Assembly (NCBI GenBank): GCA_009838765.1
Contig: VXQX01000067.1
Coordinates: 1-37,143 of the forward strand
Direction of reading: 5' to 3'
DNA from: Gemmatimonadales bacterium
GTDB taxonomy: Bacteria > Gemmatimonadota > Gemmatimonadetes > Palauibacterales > Palauibacteraceae
Length of the DNA stretch: 37,143 bases
Below the pieces are notes generated by a model. The model was not told the DNA's origin and did not search any database. It worked only from the letters and a program-made list of their open reading frames with translations. Positions 23,258-32,787 of this stretch are shown here, piece after piece. Numbering within the stretch: the first letter of the stretch is position 1; every line of letters begins with the position of its first letter. The translations under genes and the position numbers were made by a program.

Positions 23258-25093
23258 TCAATCGAGAGTGTGTGACAGAAGGTCGATACACTCCGCCGGA
23301 GAAAGTTCCTCCGTGTTCAGGTGCAGATCGGGATGCTCGGGCCTTTCGTACGGACTGTCGACTCCCGTGAAGTTCCTGATCTCACCCCTGAGCGCCTTGG
23401 CATAGAGGCCCTTCGGGTCGCGCTCGGCGCACACCTCGAGCGAGGCGTCCACGAAGACCTCCTTGAACTCGCCGGGCTCGAACAGGCTGCGGGCGTAGTC
23501 GCGTTCCGACCGGAACGGGCTGATGAAGGAGACGATCACGATCAAGCCGGCATCGACCATGAGACGAGCGACCTCCGCCACCCGCCGGATGTTCTCCACC
23601 CGATCCGCCTCGGTGAAGCCGAGATCCCGGCACAGGCCGTGGCGCACGTTGTCGCCGTCCAGAAGATAGGTGTGCCGCCCTTCAACGGTCAGGCGGCGAT
23701 CGAGCAGGTTGGCGATGGTCGACTTCCCCGAGGCGGACATCCCGGTCAGCCACACGCACTGGGCGCGCTGGAGCTTGAGCCGCGAGCGGACATCCTTCGA
23801 AACGTCCATGTGCTGCCATTTCACGTTCGCCGCCCGCATGAGCGGGAAGGCGATCGTGCCGGCGGCGGCCGTCGCGTTCGTGGCGCGATCGATGAGGATG
23901 AACCCCCCCAGGGCGCGCGACTCGTCGAAGGGCGCGAAGGGGACGGGACGGTTCGTGACGAGGTTCACGGTGCCGAGGTCGTTCAAGTGCAGAACGGAAG
24001 CGGCCAACTCATTGCCGTTGGACACGTCCAGCCGGTGCCGGATCCGGGTGACGGCGGCACCGACTTCCCGCGAGTGGAGCTTCATCACGTAGGGGCGGCC
24101 CACGGCGAGAGGCTCGTCGTGCATCCAGACGAGGCGTGCCTGGAACTGGTCCGCCACCTCGATGGCTTCGTCGGCGTCCACGACGACGTCGCCCCGCGTG
24201 ACATCGACATCGGGAGCCAGGGTCAACGTCACGGCGTCGCCGCGGCCGGCGCGGTGGCGGGTTCGGTTCCCCACGAGGATCGACGCCACGCGGCTCTCGG
24301 TTCCGGCGGGCGAGATGCGGACGGCATCGCCGACCGCCACCGCGCCGGCGGCCACGCGCCCGCAGTATCCCCGAAAGTCGGCATGCGGCCGGTTCACATA
24401 CTGGACCGGCATCCGGAAGGGTTGGCCGCCGGGAGATTCCTCGACGACCACCGTCTCGAGATGAGCGAGCAGCGTCGGGCCATCGTACCACGGCGCCGAC
24501 GCGCTGTTGCGGGTGAGGTTGGCCCCCGTCAGCGCCGAGACCGGAATCGCCTCGATCGCGGAAAGACCGACCTCGCCGGCGATCCCGCCGTAGGAGACCC
24601 GGATCGATTCGAAGATGTCCCGGTCCCACTCGACGAGATCCATCTTGTTCACCGCGAGAACGACGTGGCAGACGCCGAACATGGCCGCGATCCGCGTGTG
24701 CCGCGCCGTCTGGGGCAGCACCCCCTTGCGCGCGTCCACCAGGACGACGGCCAGATCGGCGGTCGAGCCGCCCGTCGCCATGTTGCGCGTGTACTGCTCG
24801 TGGCCGGGCGCGTCGGCCACGATGAACCGGCGGCGCGGCGTCTCGAAGCTCCGGTACGCGACATCGATCGTGATGCCCTGTTCGCGCTCGTCCCTCAGTC
24901 CGTCGACGAGCAGGGCGAGATCGGCCGCCATCCCCTGGGTGCCGTAGCGGGCCGAGTCCCGTTCGATGCGCGTCAGTTCGTCCGAAGAGACCTGCCGGCA
25001 GTCGTGCAGAAGTCGGCCGATGACCGTGCTCTTGCCGTCGTCGACGCTGCCGCAGAGCACGAAGCGAAGGGTCGGCGGCACCACCGGCCCCAT
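23258..25093 (-). CDS. cysNC: bifunctional sulfate adenylyltransferase subunit 1 / APS kinase (CysNC)
   Basis: This cytoplasmic fusion enzyme couples GTP hydrolysis to APS formation with CysD and then phosphorylates APS to PAPS. The N-terminal GTPase has G1 GSVDDGKST (residues 15-23), DAPGHEQY, and NKMDL. An EF-Tu-like beta-barrel middle follows. The C-terminal APS kinase domain begins near residue 435 with P-loop GMSASGKST (451-459) and DGDNVRHGL. Length 611 aa, normal for CysNC. It overlaps the end of cysD by one base. No sulfite-reduction genes lie nearby, so PAPS probably feeds the sulfotransferase of the same operon. Confidence 0.95.
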   Translation of the reverse strand: MGPVVPPTLRFVLCGSVDDGKSTVIGRLLHDCRQVSSDELTRIERDSARYGTQGMAADLALLVDGLRDEREQGITIDVAYRSFETPRRRFIVADAPGHEQYTRNMATGGSTADLAVVLVDARKGVLPQTARHTRIAAMFGVCHVVLAVNKMDLVEWDRDIFESIRVSYGGIAGEVGLSAIEAIPVSALTGANLTRNSASAPWYDGPTLLAHLETVVVEESPGGQPFRMPVQYVNRPHADFRGYCGRVAAGAVAVGDAVRISPAGTESRVASILVGNRTRHRAGRGDAVTLTLAPDVDVTRGDVVVDADEAIEVADQFQARLVWMHDEPLAVGRPYVMKLHSREVGAAVTRIRHRLDVSNGNELAASVLHLNDLGTVNLVTNRPVPFAPFDESRALGGFILIDRATNATAAAGTIAFPLMRAANVKWQHMDVSKDVRSRLKLQRAQCVWLTGMSASGKSTIANLLDRRLTVEGRHTYLLDGDNVRHGLCRDLGFTEADRVENIRRVAEVARLMVDAGLIVIVSFISPFRSERDYARSLFEPGEFKEVFVDASLEVCAERDPKGLYAKALRGEIRNFTGVDSPYERPEHPDLHLNTEELSPAECIDLLSHTLD

Positions 25094-26010
25094 CAGAAGT
25101 AGCCCTGCTTCTTCTTGAGCTCCATCGAGCCGTCGCGGTCGTGGTCGATGAGACGCCCCTCGCGTTCGGAGCGATCCGCGGCAAGCGTCTCGGCAAGGAT
25201 CGCGTCGAGTGTATCCGCGTCGCTCTCGACCGCGGCGGTCAGCGGGTAGCAGCCCAGCGTCCGGAAGCGGATGCGCCGTTGCCGGGGCGCCTCGCCCGGG
25301 AGCAGCGGCATGCGGTCATCGTCGACCATGATCCACCGTCCAGCTCGCTCGACGACGGGGCGTTCGGCGGCGTAGTAGAGGGGCACGATCCGGATCTCTT
25401 CCGCGCGGATGTAGCGCCAGACGTCCGCTTCGGTCCAGTTGGAAAGCGGAGACACGCGCAGCGATTCGCCGGGAGCCAAACGAGTGTTGTACAGGTTCCA
25501 GAGCTCCGGACGCTGTGCCCTCGGGTCCCACCGGTGGGCGGCATCGCGCAGCGAGAACACGCGTTCCTTGGCGCGCGACTTCTCCTCGTCCCGCCGGGTG
25601 CCGACGAAGATGATGTCGTACCCGCCCTCGTCGAGCGCCTGCCGTAGCGCGACCGTCTTCATGACATCGGTGTAGCGTTCCGATCCGTGATCGAACGGAT
25701 TGACGCCCTCGCGCAGCCCGTCCTCGTTGGCGTGAACCCGAAGTTCCACGCCCGCCTCCGCCGCCGTGCGGTCCCGGAACGCGATCATCTCCCGGAACTT
25801 CCACGTCGTGTCGATATGGAGCAGAGGGAAGGGCGGCGCTGCCGGCCAGAAGGCCTTTCGGGCAAGGTGCAGCAGCACCGAGGAGTCCTTCCCGATCGAA
25901 TACAGCATCACGGGCCGCGACGCCGCCGCCACGCCCTCGCGCAGAACTTCGATGGTTTCGGACTCGAGCGACGCCAGCCAGGCGCCCGAGAGGTCGTCCC
26001 CACGGATCAT
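25093..26010 (-). CDS. cysD: sulfate adenylyltransferase subunit 2 (CysD)
   Basis: This is the ATP-pyrophosphatase-fold subunit that makes APS from ATP and sulfate. Hallmarks are the PP-loop [58 protein letters not shown] and the C-terminal [14 protein letters not shown]. Start is ATG 26010 with a GAGG site just before it; the frame extends to 26151 but that part has no homology. Length 305 aa. It follows the SDR gene by about 50 bp and is directly followed by cysNC. Confidence 0.95.
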   Translation of the reverse strand: MIRGDDLSGAWLASLESETIEVLREGVAAASRPVMLYSIGKDSSVLLHLARKAFWPAAPPFPLLHIDTTWKFREMIAFRDRTAAEAGVELRVHANEDGLREGVNPFDHGSERYTDVMKTVALRQALDEGGYDIIFVGTRRDEEKSRAKERVFSLRDAAHRWDPRAQRPELWNLYNTRLAPGESLRVSPLSNWTEADVWRYIRAEEIRIVPLYYAAERPVVERAGRWIMVDDDRMPLLPGEAPRQRRIRFRTLGCYPLTAAVESDADTLDAILAETLAADRSEREGRLIDHDRDGSMELKKKQGYF

Positions 26011-26062
26011 ATGGGCATCCTCGGCGGCCGTCCCGGCCTGTCGGGTTCCGGCAACCGCCTGC

Positions 26063-27220
26063 TCAGGCCCCGGCCCGGGAATCGCGGGCCGCTTGCCGGT
26101 CGGCTCCGCGCTCCGCCGGGCCGCGCGTCCCCTTCCGCAGGCGACGACCAACTTTCGGACCCGGTATCAGGCCGTCATCGAGGAGCTGCTGGAATTGATC
26201 CACTATGGCATCCGCTGCGGGCCCGAATTCGATGCCCAGATCGGCTTCGGCGTACCGATTATCGAATCTGAGCGGGTAGCCCACGTTCAGCCTGACAACG
26301 GCTCGCGGTATCCCACGCAGAGGCGCGAGCAGACCGACCACGAATTTTGGTACGGTCAGGCGGGGAAAGGGGAAGCCTTCGCCGTAACGTTCACGCAGAA
26401 TTCGCCCGATCTCGAGCAGCGTCAGTGACTCACTGACCAAGATGTGGCGCCCGCTGGCGTTCGGTCGTAGTGCGGCCTGCACGTGAGCGTCCGCCACGTC
26501 ACGCACATCGACGATCGCGACCTCGAAATGCGGCGCACCCGCACGGTAGTAGCCGGTCGCGAATTCGCGTATGACACGTACGCTCTCCGAACGCGAATGC
26601 CTGGTGAGCGCAGGTCCGAGGGTGAGTGCCGGGTTCAAGACGACGAGATCCCAGCGATCCTGGCTCTCGGCGATTCTCCACGCCAACCGTTCGGCCAGCG
26701 TCTTGGAAAACGAATATGGTTGATGGATCTCGCTGCTGGTCTCGTTCCAGTGACTTTCGTCGAACAGGCGTCCCTCGGTCTCCTCCAATTCCACCGCGTC
26801 CCCATAGATCGCGGCCACGCTTGACGTCAGGACCACCCGCCTGACCGTTGTGGTTCGAGTGGCCGTTTCCAGAACATTGCGTGTGCCCTGCGTGGCCGGC
26901 TCAATGAGATCGGAAACGGTATCTTTGACGCCTCGCAGCGCGACGGGCGAAGCCGTGTGAAAAACCACTTCGCAGCCGGCCATGGCGTGCTTGAAAGCCG
27001 CCGGTTCGAGCAGGTCGGCCGCGAACAGCTTGAGGGTTCCCCGTCCCTGGTCCAGAGCGCGGAGAGGCTCCGTCCGGATTGGATCCGTCGCGTCCCGAAC
27101 CGTCGCATGGACGTCGAAGCCGAGCCCAAGAAGCTCCTTCACGACCCACGAGCCAATGAATCCGTTGCCGCCGGTTACGAGCGCGGGGCCCGGCGGCTGC
27201 ACGAGTCGGTCCGTGGTCAA
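26063..27220 (-). CDS. NAD(P)-dependent epimerase/reductase, extended SDR (dihydroflavonol-reductase/3beta-HSD-like)
   Basis: 385 aa. The Rossmann motif [10 protein letters not shown] lies at residues 16-25, the active-site serine region is [10 protein letters not shown] and the catalytic pair Tyr169/Lys173 is in YSFSK. This pattern fits the DFR/3beta-hydroxysteroid dehydrogenase-like subgroup, which reduces or oxidises an alcohol/ketone on a small lipophilic substrate. The last ~30 residues are basic and not part of the fold. It sits between the sulfotransferase and cysD. A role in making the hydroxyl that is then sulfated is plausible but inferred. Confidence 0.85.
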   Translation of the reverse strand: MTTDRLVQPPGPALVTGGNGFIGSWVVKELLGLGFDVHATVRDATDPIRTEPLRALDQGRGTLKLFAADLLEPAAFKHAMAGCEVVFHTASPVALRGVKDTVSDLIEPATQGTRNVLETATRTTTVRRVVLTSSVAAIYGDAVELEETEGRLFDESHWNETSSEIHQPYSFSKTLAERLAWRIAESQDRWDLVVLNPALTLGPALTRHSRSESVRVIREFATGYYRAGAPHFEVAIVDVRDVADAHVQAALRPNASGRHILVSESLTLLEIGRILRERYGEGFPFPRLTVPKFVVGLLAPLRGIPRAVVRLNVGYPLRFDNRYAEADLGIEFGPAADAIVDQFQQLLDDGLIPGPKVGRRLRKGTRGPAERGADRQAARDSRAGA

Positions 27221-27252
27221 TTTTCAATCTCCGGTCATCGATGGTCGGCGAA

Positions 27253-28299
27253 TCAGGTGGGATAGTCCAGTCGTTCGAGCGCGGGGCGACAGGCTTCCGT
27301 CAGCGCCGTTTGCTGTTCCGGTGAGAGTTGCGCGAACTTCGATTGCGTCTGTCGTGGAATAGAAGAAACATCTCTGATCCAGTCATGATCGTCGAGAGTT
27401 GGGTCGATGAATCGGATGAGCCGTCGAATCTGATAGCGCGGATCCACTTGTACATCCTCGAACTTGACGTTGAGCAGGCGGTCAGAGGGGAGGTGACCGA
27501 GCACCTGATCTCCCTTCTCGATCATCGCGGCCCAGAAGGTCCCGAAATCCTCAAGCGTCAAACTGCCATAGTTCAGTCGGTCCGACCGGAGCAAACGGTT
27601 TGCCAGCGGTTCAACCCAAGGCGCAGTTCGGTTCCACAGGCGGTCTCTGGAGAGAAGCCCCGAGATATTGATCCGCCACCGCTCGATCCGGTGCAGGCTC
27701 GCCAGCATCATCCTGAACGGATAGTGACGACTCATTGAGATGGCCGTCTCGCGTCCATCCCGATACACGTGGATGACGCGAGCCTCGGGAAACTGGCTCA
27801 GAAGCGGCGAGGCGAACAGCAGCGAGCCGCCCGAGCGTTCAGCCCAGACATCCCCGCCGAAACGCCGGCCCAGCCATGAGAACAGATGTCGGAAATGAGC
27901 CGCGAGGGACTGTCTGGGCTGCTGCTTCACAACGGGCTCCAGTTCGTCGAACAAGGCATCGTGCTGGTCGGTGAGGTGCGGAAGCGTGGCGCAGAGAATC
28001 GGCGGCACATTGCGCCGAGTGAAGCGCGCCTGCAGACCGTCGAACGGATAGAGCAACTCCTCGTAGGATTCCTTCGCCATGAGGCTGGTACGGATCCGAT
28101 GGCGGCTGTACAGGTCCCACATCCAGGCTCCGGTAGGGTTCCGGTACCGAAAGGTTCTCATGCCGAGGTAGCTGATGAACTCCGATACGCTCAATACTCG
28201 GGGGTGTCGATTGAGGATGTTCGACACCATGGTGGATCCGCACCGTCCCGTGCTCAGAACGAGTACGGGCGGAATGCGTTCGGCCGAGCCGCCTACCAC
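27253..28299 (-). CDS. PAPS-dependent sulfotransferase
   Basis: This is a sulfotransferase-fold protein that would move sulfate from PAPS to an acceptor. The 5'-phosphosulfate-binding loop LSTGRCGSTMVSNIL is at residues 15-29. The 3'-phosphate-binding segment is VIHVYRDGRETAISMSRHYP, with the conserved Arg and Ser. No transmembrane segment is evident. Start is taken as GTG 28299, which overlaps the stop of the upstream MpaB-like gene; the frame extends to 28464 but that part overlaps the neighbour. Length 348 aa. The presence of cysD and cysNC in the same operon supports PAPS use. Acceptor unknown. Confidence 0.88.
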   Translation of the reverse strand: MVGGSAERIPPVLVLSTGRCGSTMVSNILNRHPRVLSVSEFISYLGMRTFRYRNPTGAWMWDLYSRHRIRTSLMAKESYEELLYPFDGLQARFTRRNVPPILCATLPHLTDQHDALFDELEPVVKQQPRQSLAAHFRHLFSWLGRRFGGDVWAERSGGSLLFASPLLSQFPEARVIHVYRDGRETAISMSRHYPFRMMLASLHRIERWRINISGLLSRDRLWNRTAPWVEPLANRLLRSDRLNYGSLTLEDFGTFWAAMIEKGDQVLGHLPSDRLLNVKFEDVQVDPRYQIRRLIRFIDPTLDDHDWIRDVSSIPRQTQSKFAQLSPEQQTALTEACRPALERLDYPT

Positions 28300-29516
28300 G
28301 GGGTCGCCTTCAGCGCGTCCAACTGATCCGGAAGATGGTACGTAATGCCCTCGATCATCGAGGCATCCAGCAACAGCACGAACTGGTCCATTCGCCACCG
28401 CCGGGCCGCGCCGGGAGCCACGCGGCTGAGACGGCGGTAGATCCCTCGTTTGCACCTCAGCCACGCGAGCAGGCCCAGCGTGGGTTGCCGGGGGAACGAG
28501 AGCCTGTCGGCGACCTCACGGCCAAGAAGGGCCCGCGAGACCGCGTAGCCGTGTCTCACCATGGCGCGTCGTGCGGCCGGATCTTTCAACTCGGCCACGT
28601 CGGGCACCGCCTTGATCACCGCGTGGGAGATCAGAGCCGGTTCCCTCGCCGGGCGCGGTTCGCACGCCGCCGCCACGAGTGACAGCCGGGCGGTTCGAGC
28701 CTCGTCGCCTTCGAACAGGAGCGCGCCGGGCGTGCCCGACAGCCACGAAGCGTAGCGCCAAACCTGCATGAAGGATTCGCGTTCTTCGGACTCTAGCCTC
28801 GCTCCGAGCTGATTCACGTACCGCAACATCGTGGCCGAGAAATTGGCCGAAGCGAATCCCATATGCGCGGCGCTCAAGGGCACGCCGTAGACGGTCTCAT
28901 CCCAGTCGCCCGAGTCTCTGATCAACCGCCTGACCTGGGCGTGCACGAGGCGGATGCGGACGGACAGCTTCCAGCCCTCCCCGTGGCGCTCGAGGGCGCC
29001 TGGAAGCATCACCTCAAGCAGATGGCGCGTGTTCTGCCGGATTCGTCGCAAGCCATGCTTTGTCGTGACTCGTCGCGTCATGCAGAACGCCTTGCTGATC
29101 AAGCTTGAAAAATTCAGCAAGGTGGCGATGATGAAGGCCGGGACGAACAGATCGGAGTGCTCGTGGAAGGCAGCGATTCCTGCTCGATACTCTTCCGGTC
29201 TATACCAATCCGGAGGCGACTCGAGTTCTCCAAAAAAATCCTGCAACGGCTTCGGCCCCCTCCGAAGAGTGTCCCAATCCCGTTCCATGCCGGCATTGAT
29301 GAGGGCGTTAACGGTGTCAGGTGCGCATGTCCGCAACGAATCGACGGCGGCATCGCCCACAGGGTCGCTGATCAGGGTGTTGCCGACGTACAACGAAGCG
29401 AGATCTGGATCGTGGGCGGCCGCTCGCAGATACCCGGGACGGTACGCAGCGGGGATGGTCGTCTCGGTCACCGTTGATGTGGGCGTCGACGGTTGCAGCG
29501 CCGAGGGCAGCCACAC
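28293..29516 (-). CDS. DUF2236/MpaB-type putative haem oxygenase (copy 2)
   Basis: 407 aa, clearly paralogous to the protein at 22008-23252. Shared blocks include IPAAYRPGYLRAA, FHEHSDLFVPAFIIATLLNF, RLVHAQVRRLI, ETVYGVPLSAAHMGFASANF and MQVWRYASWLSGTPGALLFE. The two copies differ enough to suggest different substrates or steps. Start GTG 29516 is uncertain; GTG 29471 (before TETTIPAAY) fits the homology better. It is the promoter-proximal gene of the sulfation operon, and its stop overlaps the sulfotransferase start. Confidence 0.75.
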   Translation of the reverse strand: MWLPSALQPSTPTSTVTETTIPAAYRPGYLRAAAHDPDLASLYVGNTLISDPVGDAAVDSLRTCAPDTVNALINAGMERDWDTLRRGPKPLQDFFGELESPPDWYRPEEYRAGIAAFHEHSDLFVPAFIIATLLNFSSLISKAFCMTRRVTTKHGLRRIRQNTRHLLEVMLPGALERHGEGWKLSVRIRLVHAQVRRLIRDSGDWDETVYGVPLSAAHMGFASANFSATMLRYVNQLGARLESEERESFMQVWRYASWLSGTPGALLFEGDEARTARLSLVAAACEPRPAREPALISHAVIKAVPDVAELKDPAARRAMVRHGYAVSRALLGREVADRLSFPRQPTLGLLAWLRCKRGIYRRLSRVAPGAARRWRMDQFVLLLDASMIEGITYHLPDQLDALKATPW

Positions 29517-30463
29517 TGTCTGCCAACGCCGCCGGTGCGTCCCGAGTAGCAGACAAGTTCAACGACGCGGTCCTTGCCCGGCGTCACGGGTTTCCCCGGT
29601 TTCGCCGGACCAACGGGGCTCCGAGTCTGCGCCCATGCTTCGCCGATCGGACGAGAACGTCGGTTTCTCTGTCCGGGCAGCCAGGCCGCGGGATACGCCG
29701 CCACTCCATCCGCAACATCCTCCCGCGCATCGGCGTCCGAGGTCGATCGAACAAGCTCCCCGCACCCACCACGTCCATCCTCGACGGCACGATTCCTCCT
29801 ATCAACTCGGAGCCTGAAGCAACGAATCCTAAATCTGGTTGATCCGAGCGGCCTAGCGTGACCGTGTTTCTATGGGGATGTGAGCCCCATGCCGCCCAAT
29901 GTTTTTGCTGGTGCCTCCCCCACGCGGCAAATCCATGTTGGATAACCGGATGAGCGTCGCTATGGCTTCGCCGTCTGCGCGTCGCAGGGGGTAGCCGTAT
30001 GAACTTCAAAGGGTCGGGACGCGGCCCGACACTTGAAGGGGGCGCACTTGGCGTGGTCGCGCTCGACACGGGGTCGATGGCGCCATTCTGGCAGGCAACG
30101 AGCGCGGTCGCCACGGAGACGCTTTCTCCCAAGCACGCTGCCAGCCCCGCCCGGAGAAAACCCAAGCCTCGAGAGCCGGTTGTCGGCACCAGACGCTGAG
30201 TTGCCGAAGATGTCTTTGACCCCACCCGGGCCGGGATCATGATCAGAGCGTCGTAGTTGAGGTCAGCAAGGTGCCCAGCACGGCGCGGACGGTTACGCCA
30301 AGCATAGAGATTGGGTCAAGCTCAGCCCTTGGAGGTCACTTTGATGTTCACGGTGAGACGCCGCACAGACTCCTTCAGCTACCGATTCTCCTGGTCGCAG
30401 CCCATTTGGTGGCGTGTTGGCGGCGTGCGAAGAAGCAGGCACTCATAATGGTGCAATACCTTC
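29517..30463. other. long stretch without a supported gene
   Basis: This is the upstream side of the sulfation operon. A 218-aa minus-strand frame (29584-30240) and several plus-strand frames are open, but they are Arg/Pro-rich and match no family I know. I saw no clear promoter, tRNA or repeat. The composition is less GC-rich in places (29840-29990 and 30330-30460), which suggests old non-coding or decayed sequence. Confidence 0.4.
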
Positions 30464-30646
30464 TTGCACCTGCTCACCCATGAAGTAGTGGGTGGTCCAC
30501 GCGGTCAGTACGTAGTTCCGGTGGGGAAAGCACTGCTGATTCGCGTGGGATCGCGTGACCGGACACGAAGCTACGAGGACTGTCCTGAGATGTCGCTCGA
30601 GCGGTTCAGATGGGAGATCGATGACCTAAGGGTGGCTGCAACTTGA
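30464..30646 (+). pseudogene. remnant of the Ig-like secreted protein family
   Basis: The frame reads YVVPVGKALLIRVGSRDRTR, then SYEDCPEMSLERFRWEIDDL. This aligns with MVLPVGASGKLRVRLLDHS and YRHCPTMTLEAFMWTIDDPS of the ORF at 21390-21884. It ends at a TGA where the domain should continue. It points towards the LuxR relic at 31437-31700, as its homologue points towards LuxR paralogue 1. Confidence 0.6.
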
Positions 30647-30973
30647 CGTCGTGGAACCGTAAAGGCATGACGCCAGATCCCCGCCAACGCAACGAGTCAA
30701 CTGTTACAACTCCTGGGTTCGTACTCGCCTGCACCATCTCGTGGGGCTATTTAAGACGCCCGATGCTGATCCGCTCCGACTTCGCATACGCGTGGCTTAA
30801 CTTACGCATCGCGACTGCCGGAGAGCGTAACCCTGCGGCCGGCGACGGGATACGATCCAAGCTCACCGACCGCACCGTGAACTAGGACCGACACGGTGCT
30901 AGCGGAAGCGGCGGTCGTCTCGAGCTGAGAGGGGATCCCTCGAAAGGCGGCTTTCGACCTCGAGGATCATGTT
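30647..30973. other. stretch without a supported gene
   Basis: Short frames on the plus strand (for example 30643-30885) do not resemble any family. No convincing regulatory site or repeat was seen. Confidence 0.35.
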
Positions 30974-31231
30974 TTGAGCGTTATACCAGATCTTGGCTCC
31001 AACGCTCCAGACGTTCCGATCTTGTGTCGTTCCGCAATGCGATTGTCCAAAGTCGGAGGATCGCTGCTGGACCACGCCACGAACTACGTCGCCGGCTTCG
31101 CCGTCGGCGAACGGGCCGACTCCGAACTCGCCCTCTCGGCTTGGAGGGTCGCCGAGCGGACCGTCGACCGGGACCGAGTCGAGGAACTCGTGGCTTTACT
31201 TCGAGCCCAAGCGCAATCTGAGTACGGTTGA
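30974..31231 (+). CDS. small hypothetical protein
   Basis: An 85-aa frame has a coding-like, partly amphipathic C-terminus (WRVAERTVDRDRVEELVALL, then RAQAQ). No family was recognised and no strong ribosome binding site precedes the start. Its 3' end overlaps the winged-helix gene on the opposite strand by 36 bp. It may be a remnant. Confidence 0.25.
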   Translation: MSVIPDLGSNAPDVPILCRSAMRLSKVGGSLLDHATNYVAGFAVGERADSELALSAWRVAERTVDRDRVEELVALLRAQAQSEYG

Positions 31232-31438
31232 GCCCAGGTCGCGTCCCCGCGCGGTGAGTTCGTACAAAGTAAATTTGCCCCTGCGCGTTGGTCGGGCCAG
31301 TCCTGTGTCAACGAGAGATCGGACCGCTCGCCGCGCCCGGTCGGTTCGGCACTTCAGCAACCGCCGAACACCGGTCGGGCTGAACGGCGATCCGTCGGCG
31401 AACTCGACTAGCACCCGCTTGGCGTCAGTCGTCAGCAC
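31196..31438 (-). CDS. small winged-helix DNA-binding protein
   Basis: 80 aa, GTG start. The sequence fits a compact winged helix: VRRLLKCRTDRARRAVRSLV (helices), then DTGLARPTRRGKFTLYELTA as recognition helix end and wing. It resembles MarR/ArsR-type or plasmid-type regulators, but the exact family is not clear. It lies directly downstream of the decayed LuxR copy. It could be a complete small regulator or the end of a longer lost gene. Confidence 0.45.
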   Translation of the reverse strand: MLTTDAKRVLVEFADGSPFSPTGVRRLLKCRTDRARRAVRSLVDTGLARPTRRGKFTLYELTARGRDLGSTVLRLRLGSK

Positions 31439-31720
31439 GTCGGCGAGATCATTTTCAGCTTTGGCATCGCGTCCTTGTCGGCGCAGTCAGCCAGAGTGTC
31501 CATATGACGTCCGATCCTGCAGGCCCGTCGAGGCGCACATTGGGGCCGCGTTGCGCCGCCATGTCGCCCAGCAACTCGTTGTAGACCGGCGAGCGCTTCC
31601 TCTCGACCTCGGGTGTAGAGCTCGGGTGTGCGCACCAATTGCCCGTCCGGCAGGCGAGTGATGCGCGGTTATGCGTTCGTCGCGATCCAAGTAGTCGTGA
31701 ACCCGCTGTGCCCGCCGGAT
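31437..31720 (-). pseudogene. decayed copy of LuxR paralogue 1 (frameshifted internal fragment)
   Basis: The minus strand carries HDYLDRDERIT, then in shifted frames the equivalents of LPDGQLV.TPEL, VYNELLGDM.AQRG.NVRLD and TLADCADKD. At the DNA level this stretch is nearly the same as bases ~20490-20710 of LuxR paralogue 1, with small indels. Both the N-terminal part and the DNA-binding domain are missing. It follows the oxidoreductase copy at 31774-32784, as LuxR 1 follows its oxidoreductase fragment. Confidence 0.8.
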
Positions 31721-31773
31721 GGGGCTCGGGGAATGACCGTCAGGTTTGTAACGAAGTCTCCGATCCGCGTCCC

Positions 31774-32784
31774 TCATGGCAACAGTACGGTACATCCCAG
31801 CGTCTGCCTCGATTCCAGCGCTCGGTGAGCCTCGGCTGCGTCCGAAAGGGGGAAGCGCTGGCCGATGTTGATCCGGATGCGGCCGGTCTTGAGGTGCCCG
31901 AACACAGCTCCAGCAGCCTCCTCGAGGTCCGCGCGGTGCTCCACATGCACCAGGACGGACGTGCGGGTCACGGTCAGACACTTGTCCATCAGGCGCAGCA
32001 GGCTGAACGGCGGCACCACCCCGGACGCGTTTCCGAAGGACACCAGCGTGCCGAATCGGGAGAGGCACTTCAGCGACCCCTCGAAAGTGGCCGCTCCGAC
32101 GCCGTCGTAGATCACTGATAGGCCTTCGCCGCCGGTGATTTCGTGCACTCGTTCCACGAAGTCCTCTTCCTCGTAGCGGATGACGTGATCACACCCGTGT
32201 TCCCGCGCCAGGCAGGCCTTCTCCATGCTGCCCGCAGTCCCGATGACGGTCGCGCCCAGCACCTTGGCCCACTGGGTGAGAATCGTCCCCACGCCGCCCG
32301 CTGCCGCGTGCACAAGTACGTGTTCGCCGGCGCTCGGGGGGTACGTGCGGCGGAGGAGATACCACGAGGTCATACCCTTCAGCATCGCTCCCGCAGCCGT
32401 CTCGAAGTCGATCCCATCGGGGAGGCGAACCAAACGGTGTGCGGGAATCACCCTTCGCGTGCAGTAGGCGCCCTGCACACAGCCATAGGCGACTCGGTCG
32501 CCAGGCTGCAGCACCGGACCGTCGTCCGCAAAGCCCGCCTTCCCGGCCCCTGGTCCCACCGTTTCCACCACGCCCGCAGCCTCCACGCCGATGACCGCCG
32601 GCAGCGACGGCAACGGATAGATCCCACGCCGCCGATAGATGTCGGCGTAGTTGACCCCAACGACCTTCTGGCGGACAACCACCTCGCCCGGTCCCGGATC
32701 GGCAACTGCGATCTCTTCCCAGCGAAGCTACTCCGCCCCGCCCAGCTCGTGGATGCGAATGGCCGTGGTTGTCCGAGATGACAT
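31774..32784 (-). pseudogene. NADPH:quinone oxidoreductase copy with premature TAG
   Basis: The ATG at 32784 gives MSSRTTTAIRIHELGGAE, then an in-frame TAG (about 32728-32730), then LRWEEIAVADPGPGEVVV. The remaining 300+ codons stay open to the normal C-terminus CTVLLP. GAAGGVG-type nucleotide loop (AAAGGVGTILTQ) and DGVGAATFEGSL blocks are intact. It is a paralogue of 15975-17027. One point change separates it from an intact gene, so inactivation looks recent. Translation from an internal GTG at 32682 would lack the first strands. The gene lies 3 bp after the lipoprotein gene upstream. Confidence 0.85.
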
Positions 32785-32787
32785 TGT

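Noticed and set aside
29584-30240. 218-aa minus-strand ORF as a real gene
   Set aside because: It has low-complexity, basic composition, no ribosome binding site and no recognisable domain.
19534-32730. In-frame TAG codons in two otherwise protein-like reading frames (19534 and about 32728), suggesting amber recoding
   Set aside because: TAG also serves as the normal stop of several intact genes here (LuxR paralogue 1, both MpaB-like genes, the cysteine lipoprotein), and the interrupted genes carry or adjoin other lesions. Ordinary decay explains them.
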